This document shows, in pieces, positions 17,996-25,965 of a stretch of 46,456 bases of DNA; within the stretch, counting starts at the first letter, position 1, and each line of letters starts with the position of its first letter. The DNA is taken from NCBI GenBank assembly GCA_002449785.1, contig DJXP01000043.1, positions 1 to 46,456 of the forward strand, written 5' to 3'. Made by a program: the position numbers and the translations under genes. Under the pieces are notes generated by a model that did not search any database, was not told the DNA's origin, and saw only the letters and a program-made list of their open reading frames with translations. The stretch is from Clostridiales bacterium UBA7001. Lineage in GTDB: Bacteria; Bacillota; Clostridia; TANB77; CAG-508.

Positions 17996-18622
17996 TTATA
18001 TAAAATTTTTTATAAATGTCTTTCTATGTAATATACAAGGTCCATATTTTTTAATGTTTTCAATATGTTCCTTTGTTCCATATCCTTTATGTTTTGAAAA
18101 ACCATATACTGGATATAACTCATCCCATTGTCTCATCAGTCTATCTCTAGTTACTTTAGCAATAATTGATGCTGCTGAAATAGAATAACATTTAGCATCG
18201 CCTTTAATAATTGACATATATGGAATTCCCAATGTATCCATTCCTTTTAATGCATCTATCATTATCATATCTGGTTTAAATTTAAGTTCTTCTAACGCAA
18301 TTTTCACCCCTAATTTTGTTGCATTTAAAATATTTATTTCATCTATTGTATTTTGACTCACAATTCCTACACTATATGCAATTGCTTCTTCAGTTATTAT
18401 ATCATAAAGCTTTTCTCTCTTTTTTTCAGATATTTTTTTAGAATCATTTATTCCTTCTATAAAAGAGTCTTTAGGCAATATAACTGCTCCTACAACAACA
18501 GGCCCTGCGAGTGGACCACGTCCTGCTTCATCTATACCACAAATGTATTCAACTTTATTAGCATATATTTTTCTTTCTTCCTCTTTTAAAATATTTAATC
18601 TTTCAATTTCTTTTTCTTTCAT
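17996..18622 (-). CDS. rnhB: Ribonuclease HII
   Basis: 208 residues, type 2 RNase H. The DEAGRGPLAGPVV motif (D31, E32) near the N-terminus and the MIDALKG aspartate supply the metal-binding acids, and ISAASIIAKVTRDR and YGFSKHKGYGT are typical of RnhB. It cuts RNA in RNA-DNA hybrids, including single ribonucleotides misincorporated into DNA. First gene of a four-gene operon with two phosphorylase paralogs and an aminopeptidase; no functional link to them is obvious. The GAAAGG upstream is somewhat far from the ATG. Confidence 0.95.
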   Translation of the reverse strand: MKEKEIERLNILKEEERKIYANKVEYICGIDEAGRGPLAGPVVVGAVILPKDSFIEGINDSKKISEKKREKLYDIITEEAIAYSVGIVSQNTIDEINILNATKLGVKIALEELKFKPDMIMIDALKGMDTLGIPYMSIIKGDAKCYSISAASIIAKVTRDRLMRQWDELYPVYGFSKHKGYGTKEHIENIKKYGPCILHRKTFIKNFI

Positions 18623-18781
18623 ATAATTGTATTATACCTTTCAGCCATTTTTATATTCTTTACAAAAAAATTAAATTTTTAAGTTTATTTTAATTTTATA
18701 ACGATATTATATCTTTATAGAAAAAATATTTCAATAAAATTAATTATTTTTTTGTAATACAAAATTTCTCAATTATTTCTA

Positions 18782-18810
18782 TTGTATCTAAAATTAATTT
18801 GCGTTATTAT
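18782..18810 (+). promoter_or_regulatory. Sigma-A-type promoter of the htrA-like gene
   Basis: TTGTAT (18782-18787), 17 nt, TATTAT (18805-18810), then a short leader and SD GGAGGT (18841-18846) before the ATG at 18854. Confidence 0.55.
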
Positions 18811-18853
18811 ATTTATGATATGTAGAAAAATATTATTATGGAGGTAAAATAAA

Positions 18854-20149
18854 ATGAATGATGAAAATGAATTTAACTTTAGTTCAAATAATTCCTTCAA
18901 AAAAAGTCCTATAAAGCACTCTAATTCTGGATTTGGAAAAAGTGTCTTTGTTCCCTTTCTTTCTGGAATTATAGGAGCCACTCTTGTAGTTGGAACATGT
19001 TTTTCAGTTCCATCTATAAAACAAAAACTACTAAACACAAATGACTTAAAAACTGTAATATCCGCTAGTTCAAATGGAGAAAGTAAAGTTGTTAGTTTAT
19101 CAAATTATTCTGACACATCAATTTCAGTAGCTGAAAAAGTTCTACCATCAGTTGTTGGTATTACAGTAACTTATCAAATAAGTAGTATTTTTGGTGGAAG
19201 TTCATCAGCAGAAGCAACTGGTTCAGGAATTATTATTTCAGAAGATGGTTACATTTTAACAAATAATCATGTTATTTCTTCTGAGAGCTCTTATAGTTAT
19301 TATGCAATTCAAGAAGCAACCGGTTTAAAAGTAAATATTTATGGTGACACTGAGAGCTATGATGCAACAGTTGTTGGTACAGATAGTTATACAGACCTAG
19401 CTGTTATAAAAATTGATAAAACTGGCCTTACTCCAGCAACTCTCGGAGATTCTGGTAATGTCAAAGTTGGAGAATTTGTAATGGCAATTGGTAATCCACT
19501 TGGAATGGATTATTCTGTAACATGTGGTGTTGTAAGTGCTGTTAACAGAGAAGTTGAAAGTGATGGAGTAACTTATACTGCTATTCAAACAGATGCTGCT
19601 ATAAACTCAGGAAATAGTGGTGGTGCTTTGGTTAATGCAAATGGCGAAGTTATAGGAATTAACACTCTTAAACTTGCTGGAACTGGTATAGAAGGTGTTG
19701 GATTTGCAATACCTATATCATCAACTACTTCCATTGTAAATCAATTAATCGAAAATAAAACTGTTAAAAGACCATATATAGGAATATCTGGCTCTGCATT
19801 AGATAGTGCTACTGCAAAAAGATATAATCTTCCTGAAGGAGTTTATGTTGAATCTGTTGAGAAAGATTCACCAGCAGACAAAGCAGGTATAAAACAAACA
19901 GATATAATTACAAAAATCGAAGGAAATGAAGTTAAATCTGTAAATGAATTAAACAAAATTAAATATACTTACAACATTGGTGATACAGTAACTCTTACAA
20001 TTATGAGAAATAATGAAGAAATTGAAGTTAAGGTAACTCTTACTGAAATGCCTCAAGAAGATAAACAATCTGAAGAGAATTCTAAAAATGGTAAATATCA
20101 GCAGTTTAAAGAAGATGATGATTTTTCAGTATTTGATTTCTTTAGATAA
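18854..20149 (+). CDS. htrA: HtrA/DegP-like membrane-anchored serine protease
   Basis: 431 residues. A short cytoplasmic tail (1-30), one membrane segment (about 31-53), then an extracytoplasmic trypsin-like domain with the S1C triad H139 (TNNHVIS), D181 (YTDLAVIKI) and S255 (NSGNSGGALVN). One PDZ domain follows (about 290-400, RPYIGISG ... VYVESVEKDSPADKAGIKQTDII) and an acidic tail. This is the Firmicute HtrA/YyxA layout for degrading misfolded secreted proteins at the membrane surface. SD GGAGGT is well placed. No CssR-type tandem operator was recognised. It ends at a strong bidirectional terminator shared with the convergent yibE/F gene. Confidence 0.94.
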   Translation: MNDENEFNFSSNNSFKKSPIKHSNSGFGKSVFVPFLSGIIGATLVVGTCFSVPSIKQKLLNTNDLKTVISASSNGESKVVSLSNYSDTSISVAEKVLPSVVGITVTYQISSIFGGSSSAEATGSGIIISEDGYILTNNHVISSESSYSYYAIQEATGLKVNIYGDTESYDATVVGTDSYTDLAVIKIDKTGLTPATLGDSGNVKVGEFVMAIGNPLGMDYSVTCGVVSAVNREVESDGVTYTAIQTDAAINSGNSGGALVNANGEVIGINTLKLAGTGIEGVGFAIPISSTTSIVNQLIENKTVKRPYIGISGSALDSATAKRYNLPEGVYVESVEKDSPADKAGIKQTDIITKIEGNEVKSVNELNKIKYTYNIGDTVTLTIMRNNEEIEVKVTLTEMPQEDKQSEENSKNGKYQQFKEDDDFSVFDFFR

Positions 20150-20160
20150 TTATAATTCAA

Positions 20161-20204
20161 AAAATTAATGAAGTGAACTTTAGGTAGTTCACTTCATTAA
20201 TTTT
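20161..20204. terminator. Bidirectional terminator between htrA and yibE/F genes
   Basis: A perfect 19-bp inverted repeat (20161-20179 / 20186-20204, 6-nt loop) with AAAA/TTTT ends, placed between two convergent genes. Confidence 0.85.
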
Positions 20205-20211
20205 GACCTTT

Positions 20212-21450
20212 TTATATTTTTAAACTTCTTTTTCCGTTGATTCTGTTTTCAGATTCTTTTTTATATACTGTTTTATCTTTATTTAAAATAGCATATACAA
20301 ATGATGTAATAGGAACAGTATATACAACTCCCATACTACCTGCTAAAGCACTAATTATTTGCTCAGCAATTGTTTCTTTATTGAAAATATCAATCAAATT
20401 CATATTGCATGCCATAAACAATAATATTAGTGTTATTGAATTTCCTACATAAGCTAATATTAATGTATTAGTCATTGTTCCAATAACATCTCTACCTATA
20501 TTCATTCCACTTTTTAATAATTCTAGCCATGTTATATCTGGTTTCTTCATTTTAATTTCATCTAAACTTGATGCTATAGACATTCCAACATCCATACATG
20601 CCCCTAAAGATGAAACTATTATGCCTGCCAGCAATAAATCTCTAAAATTAAAACTTATATTTGTCATATTTACACTTAATTGAATAGCATCTTCGCATGC
20701 CCCAGTCATTTTAGCTAAATGATTAAATATAAAAGCAATTCCACCAGCTGTAATAACACCTCCAAGAGTACCTATTGCTGCTGTAAAGATTTTCTTGTTT
20801 ATACCACCAATAACAATAAATGTCGAAATAATTACTAACATTGCTGTTCCTATTGCTAAACCTATTGCATTTTGACCTTCAAATACCTTTCTAATCAATA
20901 TTATATATATAAATAATATTGTTAAAAGTAACCCAATTATTGCCTTAACTCCACTTTTTCCTCCAACTACAATTATACTTAGTAAAAACACAATAAACAT
21001 CCAAATTATGTAATTAGATCTTGCAACATCTTGTACTGTTACTGTAGTATTTCCATTTTCTTCAACTATTTCTACTGTAACTTTGTCGCCAACTTCTAAC
21101 TCATATGCTTGTATTTTTCCTTCTATATCATATGACAAATTATACGTTGTATGATACTCTTCTCCAATATAATCTCCTTTTATTATTTCTATCGTAATAT
21201 CCTGAAGCCTATCAGTAAACTCGCCTGATTCAACTTCTTTTACTCCATTAGTTTCAATTACTCTACCCACCGTTTCAATAGTAACGATGTCTCTTGCTAT
21301 AATTTGTTGTTCTTGGTTTTCTTGATTTATATTCTCTTCTATTTGTATTTCATTAGGTGGAGCATCAGAATTTTCTGTAGCTTTTACATTTACATTCGTT
21401 GTTATTATTATAAGTAAAAGTATTAACACTACTATACTTTTCTTTTTCAA
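20212..21450 (-). CDS. YibE/F family multi-pass membrane protein
   Basis: 412 residues. N-terminal signal or TM segment (about 5-24), a periplasm-facing beta domain (about 45-145), then about seven membrane helices with the YibE/F hallmark segments: VVGGKSGVKAIIGLLLTI, GTLGGVITAGG, DLLLAGIIVSSLGACMDVGMSIASSL and GRDVIGTMTNTLILAYVG. A transport role is presumed for the family; the substrate is unknown. The start codon is TTG at 21450, supported by a strong SD (AAGGGGGG, 9 nt away). It follows the DUF3298-like gene by 19 nt, so the two form a transcription unit reading away from clpE. Confidence 0.9.
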   Translation of the reverse strand: MKKKSIVVLILLLIIITTNVNVKATENSDAPPNEIQIEENINQENQEQQIIARDIVTIETVGRVIETNGVKEVESGEFTDRLQDITIEIIKGDYIGEEYHTTYNLSYDIEGKIQAYELEVGDKVTVEIVEENGNTTVTVQDVARSNYIIWMFIVFLLSIIVVGGKSGVKAIIGLLLTILFIYIILIRKVFEGQNAIGLAIGTAMLVIISTFIVIGGINKKIFTAAIGTLGGVITAGGIAFIFNHLAKMTGACEDAIQLSVNMTNISFNFRDLLLAGIIVSSLGACMDVGMSIASSLDEIKMKKPDITWLELLKSGMNIGRDVIGTMTNTLILAYVGNSITLILLFMACNMNLIDIFNKETIAEQIISALAGSMGVVYTVPITSFVYAILNKDKTVYKKESENRINGKRSLKI

Positions 21451-21469
21451 GGTAAAAAACCCCCCTTAT

Positions 21470-22342
21470 TTAAAATATTATTATATCCATTTCATTTGTA
21501 TAATCATCATTTCCATATGCATATACAATGTATATATTTCCATCTTGCGTTAGAAAAAAGTTTTGAGTATTTTCAACTTTATAAATATCACTTGACAAAT
21601 CTCTTTCATATAAAGTTCCATACTCAGCTGCTATAATTTTTGCATTTGTATATGCTTGTTTTACATCTGAATCAATGGTTGATTGAACTTTATTTGGAGT
21701 AGTTTGTTTTAGATCTATTAAATCTAATAATGAAACGAGCTTATCACCTTTTAAATCGTAATTATATGTTTTTACTCCAACTCTTTCAGCTTTTCCTTCT
21801 TCTTTTAATGATGACTTTATTGCCAATGACAATATATCACCATTTACATATCCTACCCAAGAAACTGTATAAACAGTATTCCCTTCCGTTTTTCTCATGA
21901 TATTATATGCTTTATCATAAAATTCATTTTTTATTTTTGCATTAATATCATTTATAGTTTCTGAATCAATATTAATGATTGGTATTTGGGCATTTACACT
22001 ATAAAAATTTTCATCTTCATTAACTAAATTATAATTTGTATAAATTATATTCATTGAATAATCTTTTTTATCAACCGAAATATTCTCATTTTCATTATAT
22101 AATTTATTTTCAAATAACTCATTAAATTTCGTTTTTAGTAATGCTATTTCTTCAGCATTTTTTTCACTTCCAATATTTCCTAGCATAAGTACGTCTGTGT
22201 CAGAATATTTATAAAAAAATTGAGCATATATGCCTAAACAAATTGCAACAATACATATTAATACCAATGCCGCATAAAAAATATATCTTCTAGGTCCATT
22301 AAGTGAACCAACAAATTTTCTTATAGCTCTTTTCATTTGCAA
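21470..22342 (-). CDS. Membrane-anchored DUF3298/RsiV-like extracellular-domain protein
   Basis: 290 residues: a short basic cytoplasmic tail (1-18), one TM segment (about 19-41), then an extracytoplasmic domain. KLVSLLDLIDL, the helical linker and the final NFFLTQDGNIYIVYAYGNDD match the DUF4163/DUF3298 pattern shared by PdaC and RsiV-type lysozyme-binding domains. There is no anti-sigma domain on the cytoplasmic side and no sigma gene next door, so this is not a standard RsiV. It may sense or bind cell-wall fragments (inference). SD AAGGAGTT precedes the ATG. Promoter at 22367-22395. Confidence 0.75.
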   Translation of the reverse strand: MQMKRAIRKFVGSLNGPRRYIFYAALVLICIVAICLGIYAQFFYKYSDTDVLMLGNIGSEKNAEEIALLKTKFNELFENKLYNENENISVDKKDYSMNIIYTNYNLVNEDENFYSVNAQIPIINIDSETINDINAKIKNEFYDKAYNIMRKTEGNTVYTVSWVGYVNGDILSLAIKSSLKEEGKAERVGVKTYNYDLKGDKLVSLLDLIDLKQTTPNKVQSTIDSDVKQAYTNAKIIAAEYGTLYERDLSSDIYKVENTQNFFLTQDGNIYIVYAYGNDDYTNEMDIIIF

Positions 22343-22366
22343 CTCCTTAATTTATAAAGTGATTTC

Positions 22367-22395
22367 ATTATAGCACTTATATATAAAAATATCAA
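22367..22395 (-). promoter_or_regulatory. Sigma-A-type promoter for the DUF3298-yibE/F unit
   Basis: Minus strand TTGATA (22390-22395), 17 nt, TATAAT (22367-22372), about 25 nt before the start codon. Confidence 0.7.
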
Positions 22396-22414
22396 ATTTT
22401 TTTTAATTTCTAAA

Positions 22415-22441
22415 ATAGCACTCGCAAGTGATGTTTGCTAA
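22415..22441. promoter_or_regulatory. CIRCE-like inverted repeat between clpE and the divergent unit
   Basis: ATAGCACTC, exactly 9 nt, GTTTGCTAA: 15 of 18 arm positions match the HrcA operator consensus TTAGCACTC-N9-GAGTGCTAA, with the correct 27-bp length. It lies 40 bp upstream of the clpE -35 and 19 bp upstream of the divergent -35. No tandem CtsR heptad was seen at the clpE promoter. Confidence 0.5.
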
Positions 22442-22481
22442 TTTTTTCCATAAGAATTATGATTTTCAAGTAAAAAATCCA

Positions 22482-22510
22482 TTGACTATAAATAAAAAAT
22501 ATTGTATTAT
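22482..22510 (+). promoter_or_regulatory. Sigma-A promoter of clpE
   Basis: TTGACT (22482-22487), 17 nt, TATTAT (22505-22510). The SD AAGGAG (22541-22546) stands 7 nt before the ATG at 22554. Confidence 0.75.
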
Positions 22511-22553
22511 TATGTTTAGACAAAAGTAAATTATATATTCAAGGAGATTAAAT

Positions 22554-24869
22554 ATGATATGTTCAGTATGTAATAAAAACACAGCTGTTGTGTTTATAAA
22601 TAAAATTGAAAATAACAAAAAAAGTGTTGAAGGTCTTTGTTATAATTGTGCAAAAGAAAAGGGAATAAATCCGCTTGAAGTATTAGCAAAAAATGCTAAT
22701 ATTTCAAATGAAGAATTAGAAGATATGTCTAGTCAATTTGAAAATATTTTAAAAGATTTTTCTGAAAATATGAATTTAGATGCTTTAGGAATGAATCCTG
22801 ATGAAATTAATAACATCTCTAACGATTCTGAAAATCCATTAAAAAGCATTTTTGGAATTTTTAAATCAAATAATGAAAATGATAAATCTGATTCTTCAGA
22901 AGAACAACAAAATAATTCATCAGGTAAAACTGTAAAAGTTCAAAAAAAGCAAAAAAACAATAAAAAGAAATTTTTAGATACATTTGGAACAAACCTTACA
23001 GAAAAAGCTAAAAACAACGAATTAGATACAGTTATTGGAAGAGATCAAGAAATCGAAAGAATGATTCAAATTTTAAATAGACGTTCTAAAAATAATCCTT
23101 GTTTAATTGGTGAACCTGGTGTTGGTAAAACAGCAATTGCACAAGGCTTAGCAATAAAAATTGCTAAGCAAGAAGTCCCAGCAAAGCTTTTAAATAAAGA
23201 GGTTTATTTATTAGATATGACTTCAATTATTGCCGGAACACAATTTCGTGGTCAATTCGAAGCAAGAATGAAATCTTTAGTAGATGAATGTAAGCTTTAT
23301 GGAAATATAATTTTAGTAATAGATGAAATACACAATATAATAGGTGCCGGAGATGCAGAACATTCTATGAATGCTGCAAATATTTTAAAACCTTCTTTAT
23401 CTAATGGTGAGATTCAATTAATTGGAACAACAACATTAAAAGAATACAGAAAATACATCGAAAAAGACTCTGCATTAGAAAGAAGATTTCAACCAATTAT
23501 AGTTGAAGAACCAACAATTGATGAAACAATTGAAATATTAAAAGGTATAAAAAAATATTATGAAGATTATCATAAAGTATCTATTACTAACGATATAATT
23601 GAAAAAACTGTTAAAATGTCTGAAAAATACATTCATGATAGATTTTTACCAGATAAAGCTATCGATTTAATTGATGAAGCGTGTTCTAAAATTAATTTAA
23701 AGAACAAAGCTCTATTTGAACTTGAGCTAATAAAAAATGAACTAAAAAAAGTTGCTGAAGAGAAAGAAGAAGCTGTATCTTCTGATTCTATTGAAGAATA
23801 TCAAAAAGCAGCCGACCTTAAAACTAAAGAATGTACACTTACAGATAGAATGAAAGAAATAGAAAAAGATTTAAAACCATCTATTTTAACTGTACAAGAT
23901 ATTGCAGAAGTTATTGAAAGATGGACAAAAATTCCAGTAACAAAAATTACTGAAGCAGAAACACAAAAATTACTAAACTTAGAAGCTAATCTACACAAGC
24001 ATATTATTTCACAAGATGATGCTGTAAAAGCTGTATCTAAAGCAATTAGAAGAAATAGAGCTGGTCTACAAAGTACCAAAAGACCACCATCATTTATATT
24101 TGTTGGTCCTACTGGTGTTGGTAAAACAGAGCTTGCCAAAGCATTAGCTTATGAAATGTTTGGTAGTGAAGATGCTATTATTAGAATAGATATGTCTGAA
24201 TATATGGAAAGTCATTCAACTTCAAAATTAATTGGTTCACCTCCAGGTTATGTAGGATATGATGATGCAGGTCAACTTACTGAAAAAGTAAAAAGAAGAC
24301 CATACTCTATTATTTTGTTAGATGAAATCGAAAAAGCACATCCAGATGTATTTAATATATTATTACAAGTATTAGATGATGGAAAACTTACAGATAGTCA
24401 AGGAAATACAGTAAGTTTTGAAAATACAATTTTAATTATGACCTCAAATGCTGGATCAAACTTAAATACAAATTCTATTGGTTTTGGAAATCAGTCAATA
24501 GTTAATGGCGATAAAATGCTAAATGCATTAAAAGATTTATTTAGACCAGAATTCTTAAATAGAGTTGATGAAACTATCGTATTCAATCCACTTACAGAAA
24601 CTGAATTATTACAAATTGTAGACTTGTTATTAGAAAAAACATCTGAAGCTTTAGAAAATAAAGAAATAAAACTAGAATTAGATTTAGAAGCTAAAAAATT
24701 CCTTGTGCATCAAGGAACAGACTTAAAATATGGAGCAAGACCTTTAAGAAGAGCTATTCAACGATATGTTGAAGATGAAATTGCTGATATGATTTTAAAA
24801 AATGATGTTACAGCTGGAAAAACAATATATGGTTATGTTGAAAATGATAAACTAAAGTTTAAAGTTTAA
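22554..24869 (+). CDS. clpE: ATP-dependent Clp protease ATP-binding subunit, ClpE type
   Basis: 771 residues. An N-terminal four-Cys zinc finger (C3, C6, C29, C32) replaces the usual Clp N-domain, which is the ClpE hallmark. A low-complexity linker (about 105-140) is followed by AAA+ module 1 (Walker A GEPGVGKT, 186-193; Walker B ILVIDEIHN), a short UVR-like coiled insert (EEYQKAADLKTKECTLTDRM) and AAA+ module 2 (Walker A GPTGVGKT, ILLDEIEKAH, sensor/arginine region FRPEFLNRVDE), then the ClpB_D2-small domain. It unfolds substrates for ClpP, probably under heat or folding stress. Own sigma-A promoter; a CIRCE-like element lies upstream. Convergent with the BofC-like gene. Confidence 0.94.
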   Translation: MICSVCNKNTAVVFINKIENNKKSVEGLCYNCAKEKGINPLEVLAKNANISNEELEDMSSQFENILKDFSENMNLDALGMNPDEINNISNDSENPLKSIFGIFKSNNENDKSDSSEEQQNNSSGKTVKVQKKQKNNKKKFLDTFGTNLTEKAKNNELDTVIGRDQEIERMIQILNRRSKNNPCLIGEPGVGKTAIAQGLAIKIAKQEVPAKLLNKEVYLLDMTSIIAGTQFRGQFEARMKSLVDECKLYGNIILVIDEIHNIIGAGDAEHSMNAANILKPSLSNGEIQLIGTTTLKEYRKYIEKDSALERRFQPIIVEEPTIDETIEILKGIKKYYEDYHKVSITNDIIEKTVKMSEKYIHDRFLPDKAIDLIDEACSKINLKNKALFELELIKNELKKVAEEKEEAVSSDSIEEYQKAADLKTKECTLTDRMKEIEKDLKPSILTVQDIAEVIERWTKIPVTKITEAETQKLLNLEANLHKHIISQDDAVKAVSKAIRRNRAGLQSTKRPPSFIFVGPTGVGKTELAKALAYEMFGSEDAIIRIDMSEYMESHSTSKLIGSPPGYVGYDDAGQLTEKVKRRPYSIILLDEIEKAHPDVFNILLQVLDDGKLTDSQGNTVSFENTILIMTSNAGSNLNTNSIGFGNQSIVNGDKMLNALKDLFRPEFLNRVDETIVFNPLTETELLQIVDLLLEKTSEALENKEIKLELDLEAKKFLVHQGTDLKYGARPLRRAIQRYVEDEIADMILKNDVTAGKTIYGYVENDKLKFKV

Positions 24870-24881
24870 AAGATAGTAATA

Positions 24882-24930
24882 AGAAAAAGAAAGAGAAGCC
24901 AACATCCTATTGTCTTCTCTTTCTTTTTCT
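24882..24930. terminator. Bidirectional terminator between clpE and the BofC-like gene
   Basis: A perfect 17-bp purine/pyrimidine inverted repeat (24882-24898 / 24914-24930, 15-nt loop), reaching into the stop codon of the convergent gene. Confidence 0.8.
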
Positions 24931-25480
24931 ATTCAAAATCTTCAATTACTGAATTTAGATTTTTAATTCCATATACAAAAATTCCTTCTCTTAAATTATT
25001 TAAATCTTCTGAAGTTAAATATTCTTTGCTTATATTTGTATCTTTATAAAATTTAGTTTTATTCTTTCCCATTAATTTGTAAACTTCAATATTATCATCA
25101 CCAATTTTTAAAACATAATGTTCATCACAGTATCCTTCGATATCTTGAGATAAAACCAAATTTTTACTGCTAAATTCTTCAACATTCCAATTAGAATATA
25201 ATTTTGAAATATCATCTTTGGTCATATTTATAAACTCTTTTGGCAGTTCGGAATATTGAAATTCACTATGCCCACATTCTTTATAATTCTTTTTTAATCC
25301 GAAACTTGCATTATAACTAAGCTTTTCCTCATTCCAAGATGTTTTCTCTATAATTTCATTCTTCATTTCATTTTTAGCTAAAAAATTTGGATTCTGACTT
25401 TTCCAAAGTGATGAATAATAATACCCAATACCAATTGAAAAAACAAATATTAAAAAACCATAAAAAATAATTCTCTTCAT
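24929..25480 (-). CDS. BofC C-terminal domain-containing membrane-anchored protein
   Basis: 183 residues with one N-terminal anchor (4-24). The C-terminal half matches the BofC C-terminal domain: GYCDEHYVLKIGDDNIEVYK, then LTSEDLNNLREGIFVYGIKNLNSVIEDFE. In Bacillus, BofC sits between the spore membranes and restrains SpoIVB signalling to the sigma-K checkpoint. Clostridia carry many proteins with only this domain, so a sporulation role is plausible but not shown. Its gene shares a bidirectional terminator with clpE and lies 65 nt after the DUF1653 gene. Confidence 0.8.
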   Translation of the reverse strand: MKRIIFYGFLIFVFSIGIGYYYSSLWKSQNPNFLAKNEMKNEIIEKTSWNEEKLSYNASFGLKKNYKECGHSEFQYSELPKEFINMTKDDISKLYSNWNVEEFSSKNLVLSQDIEGYCDEHYVLKIGDDNIEVYKLMGKNKTKFYKDTNISKEYLTSEDLNNLREGIFVYGIKNLNSVIEDFE

Positions 25481-25545
25481 CTAATCACCTACATTTAGTA
25501 TGTATAAATTTAGAATTATTATTCATGGTTAAAACATATTACTAT

Positions 25546-25797
25546 TTATTTTATTTCTTCAAATCGATATTTTTGAGTTACTTCTGGATATTTTTCGTGA
25601 TCAACTTCTGATAAAAACATACTTAGAGGTCTAGCATAAATACCATCTTTATGATTAGTTTTTCCAGCATTATCCATACAATTATAAACAACTAATGGTT
25701 CTCCAGTTTCACTGTGATTTGCTACTGTGATTACAAATGCTTTTGTTCCTTTAAAATGTTTCCACATTGTAAATGGTTTTACTTCTCTTTTTTCCAT
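25546..25797 (-). CDS. DUF1653 domain protein
   Basis: 83 residues, essentially one DUF1653 domain: WKHFKGTKAFVITVANHSETGEPLVVYNCM, then IYARPLSMFLSEVDHEKYP and a terminal YRFEEI. It is a small cytoplasmic beta-rich protein found widely in bacteria; its biochemical role is unknown. The start is secured by SD AAGGGGAGA. It lies just downstream of comEC (75 nt after the out-of-frame comEC end). Confidence 0.85.
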   Translation of the reverse strand: MEKREVKPFTMWKHFKGTKAFVITVANHSETGEPLVVYNCMDNAGKTNHKDGIYARPLSMFLSEVDHEKYPEVTQKYRFEEIK

Positions 25798-25871
25798 TTT
25801 TTATCTCCCCTTTTAATAAATATAATAATATTATTATATTACTTCAGCATTTGTTTTACAATAATAAAAAA

Positions 25872-25965
25872 TTATTTTATACGGCTTTTAATTATAATTT
25901 TTCCTCTTTTATCTATTTCTAGACTTATCTCTCCCATTACATCAGTTCTATATATTTTAATGCCG
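25872..25965 (-). pseudogene. comEC: Out-of-frame remnant of the ComEC C-terminus
   Basis: One frame over from the annotated stop, the minus strand reads GIKIYRTDVMGEISLEIDK and on to KSRIK before a stop at 25872-25874. This is the expected end of a ComEC metallo-beta-lactamase domain (NGIKIYRTDxxGxI). Removing one A from the AAAC at 25965-25968 would join it to the main frame as ENNGIKIYRTD. Confidence 0.85.

Noticed and set aside
22482..22553. CtsR operator at the clpE promoter
   Set aside because: Only one TTGACT-like half is present (it serves as the -35); no second heptad at the required 3-nt spacing.
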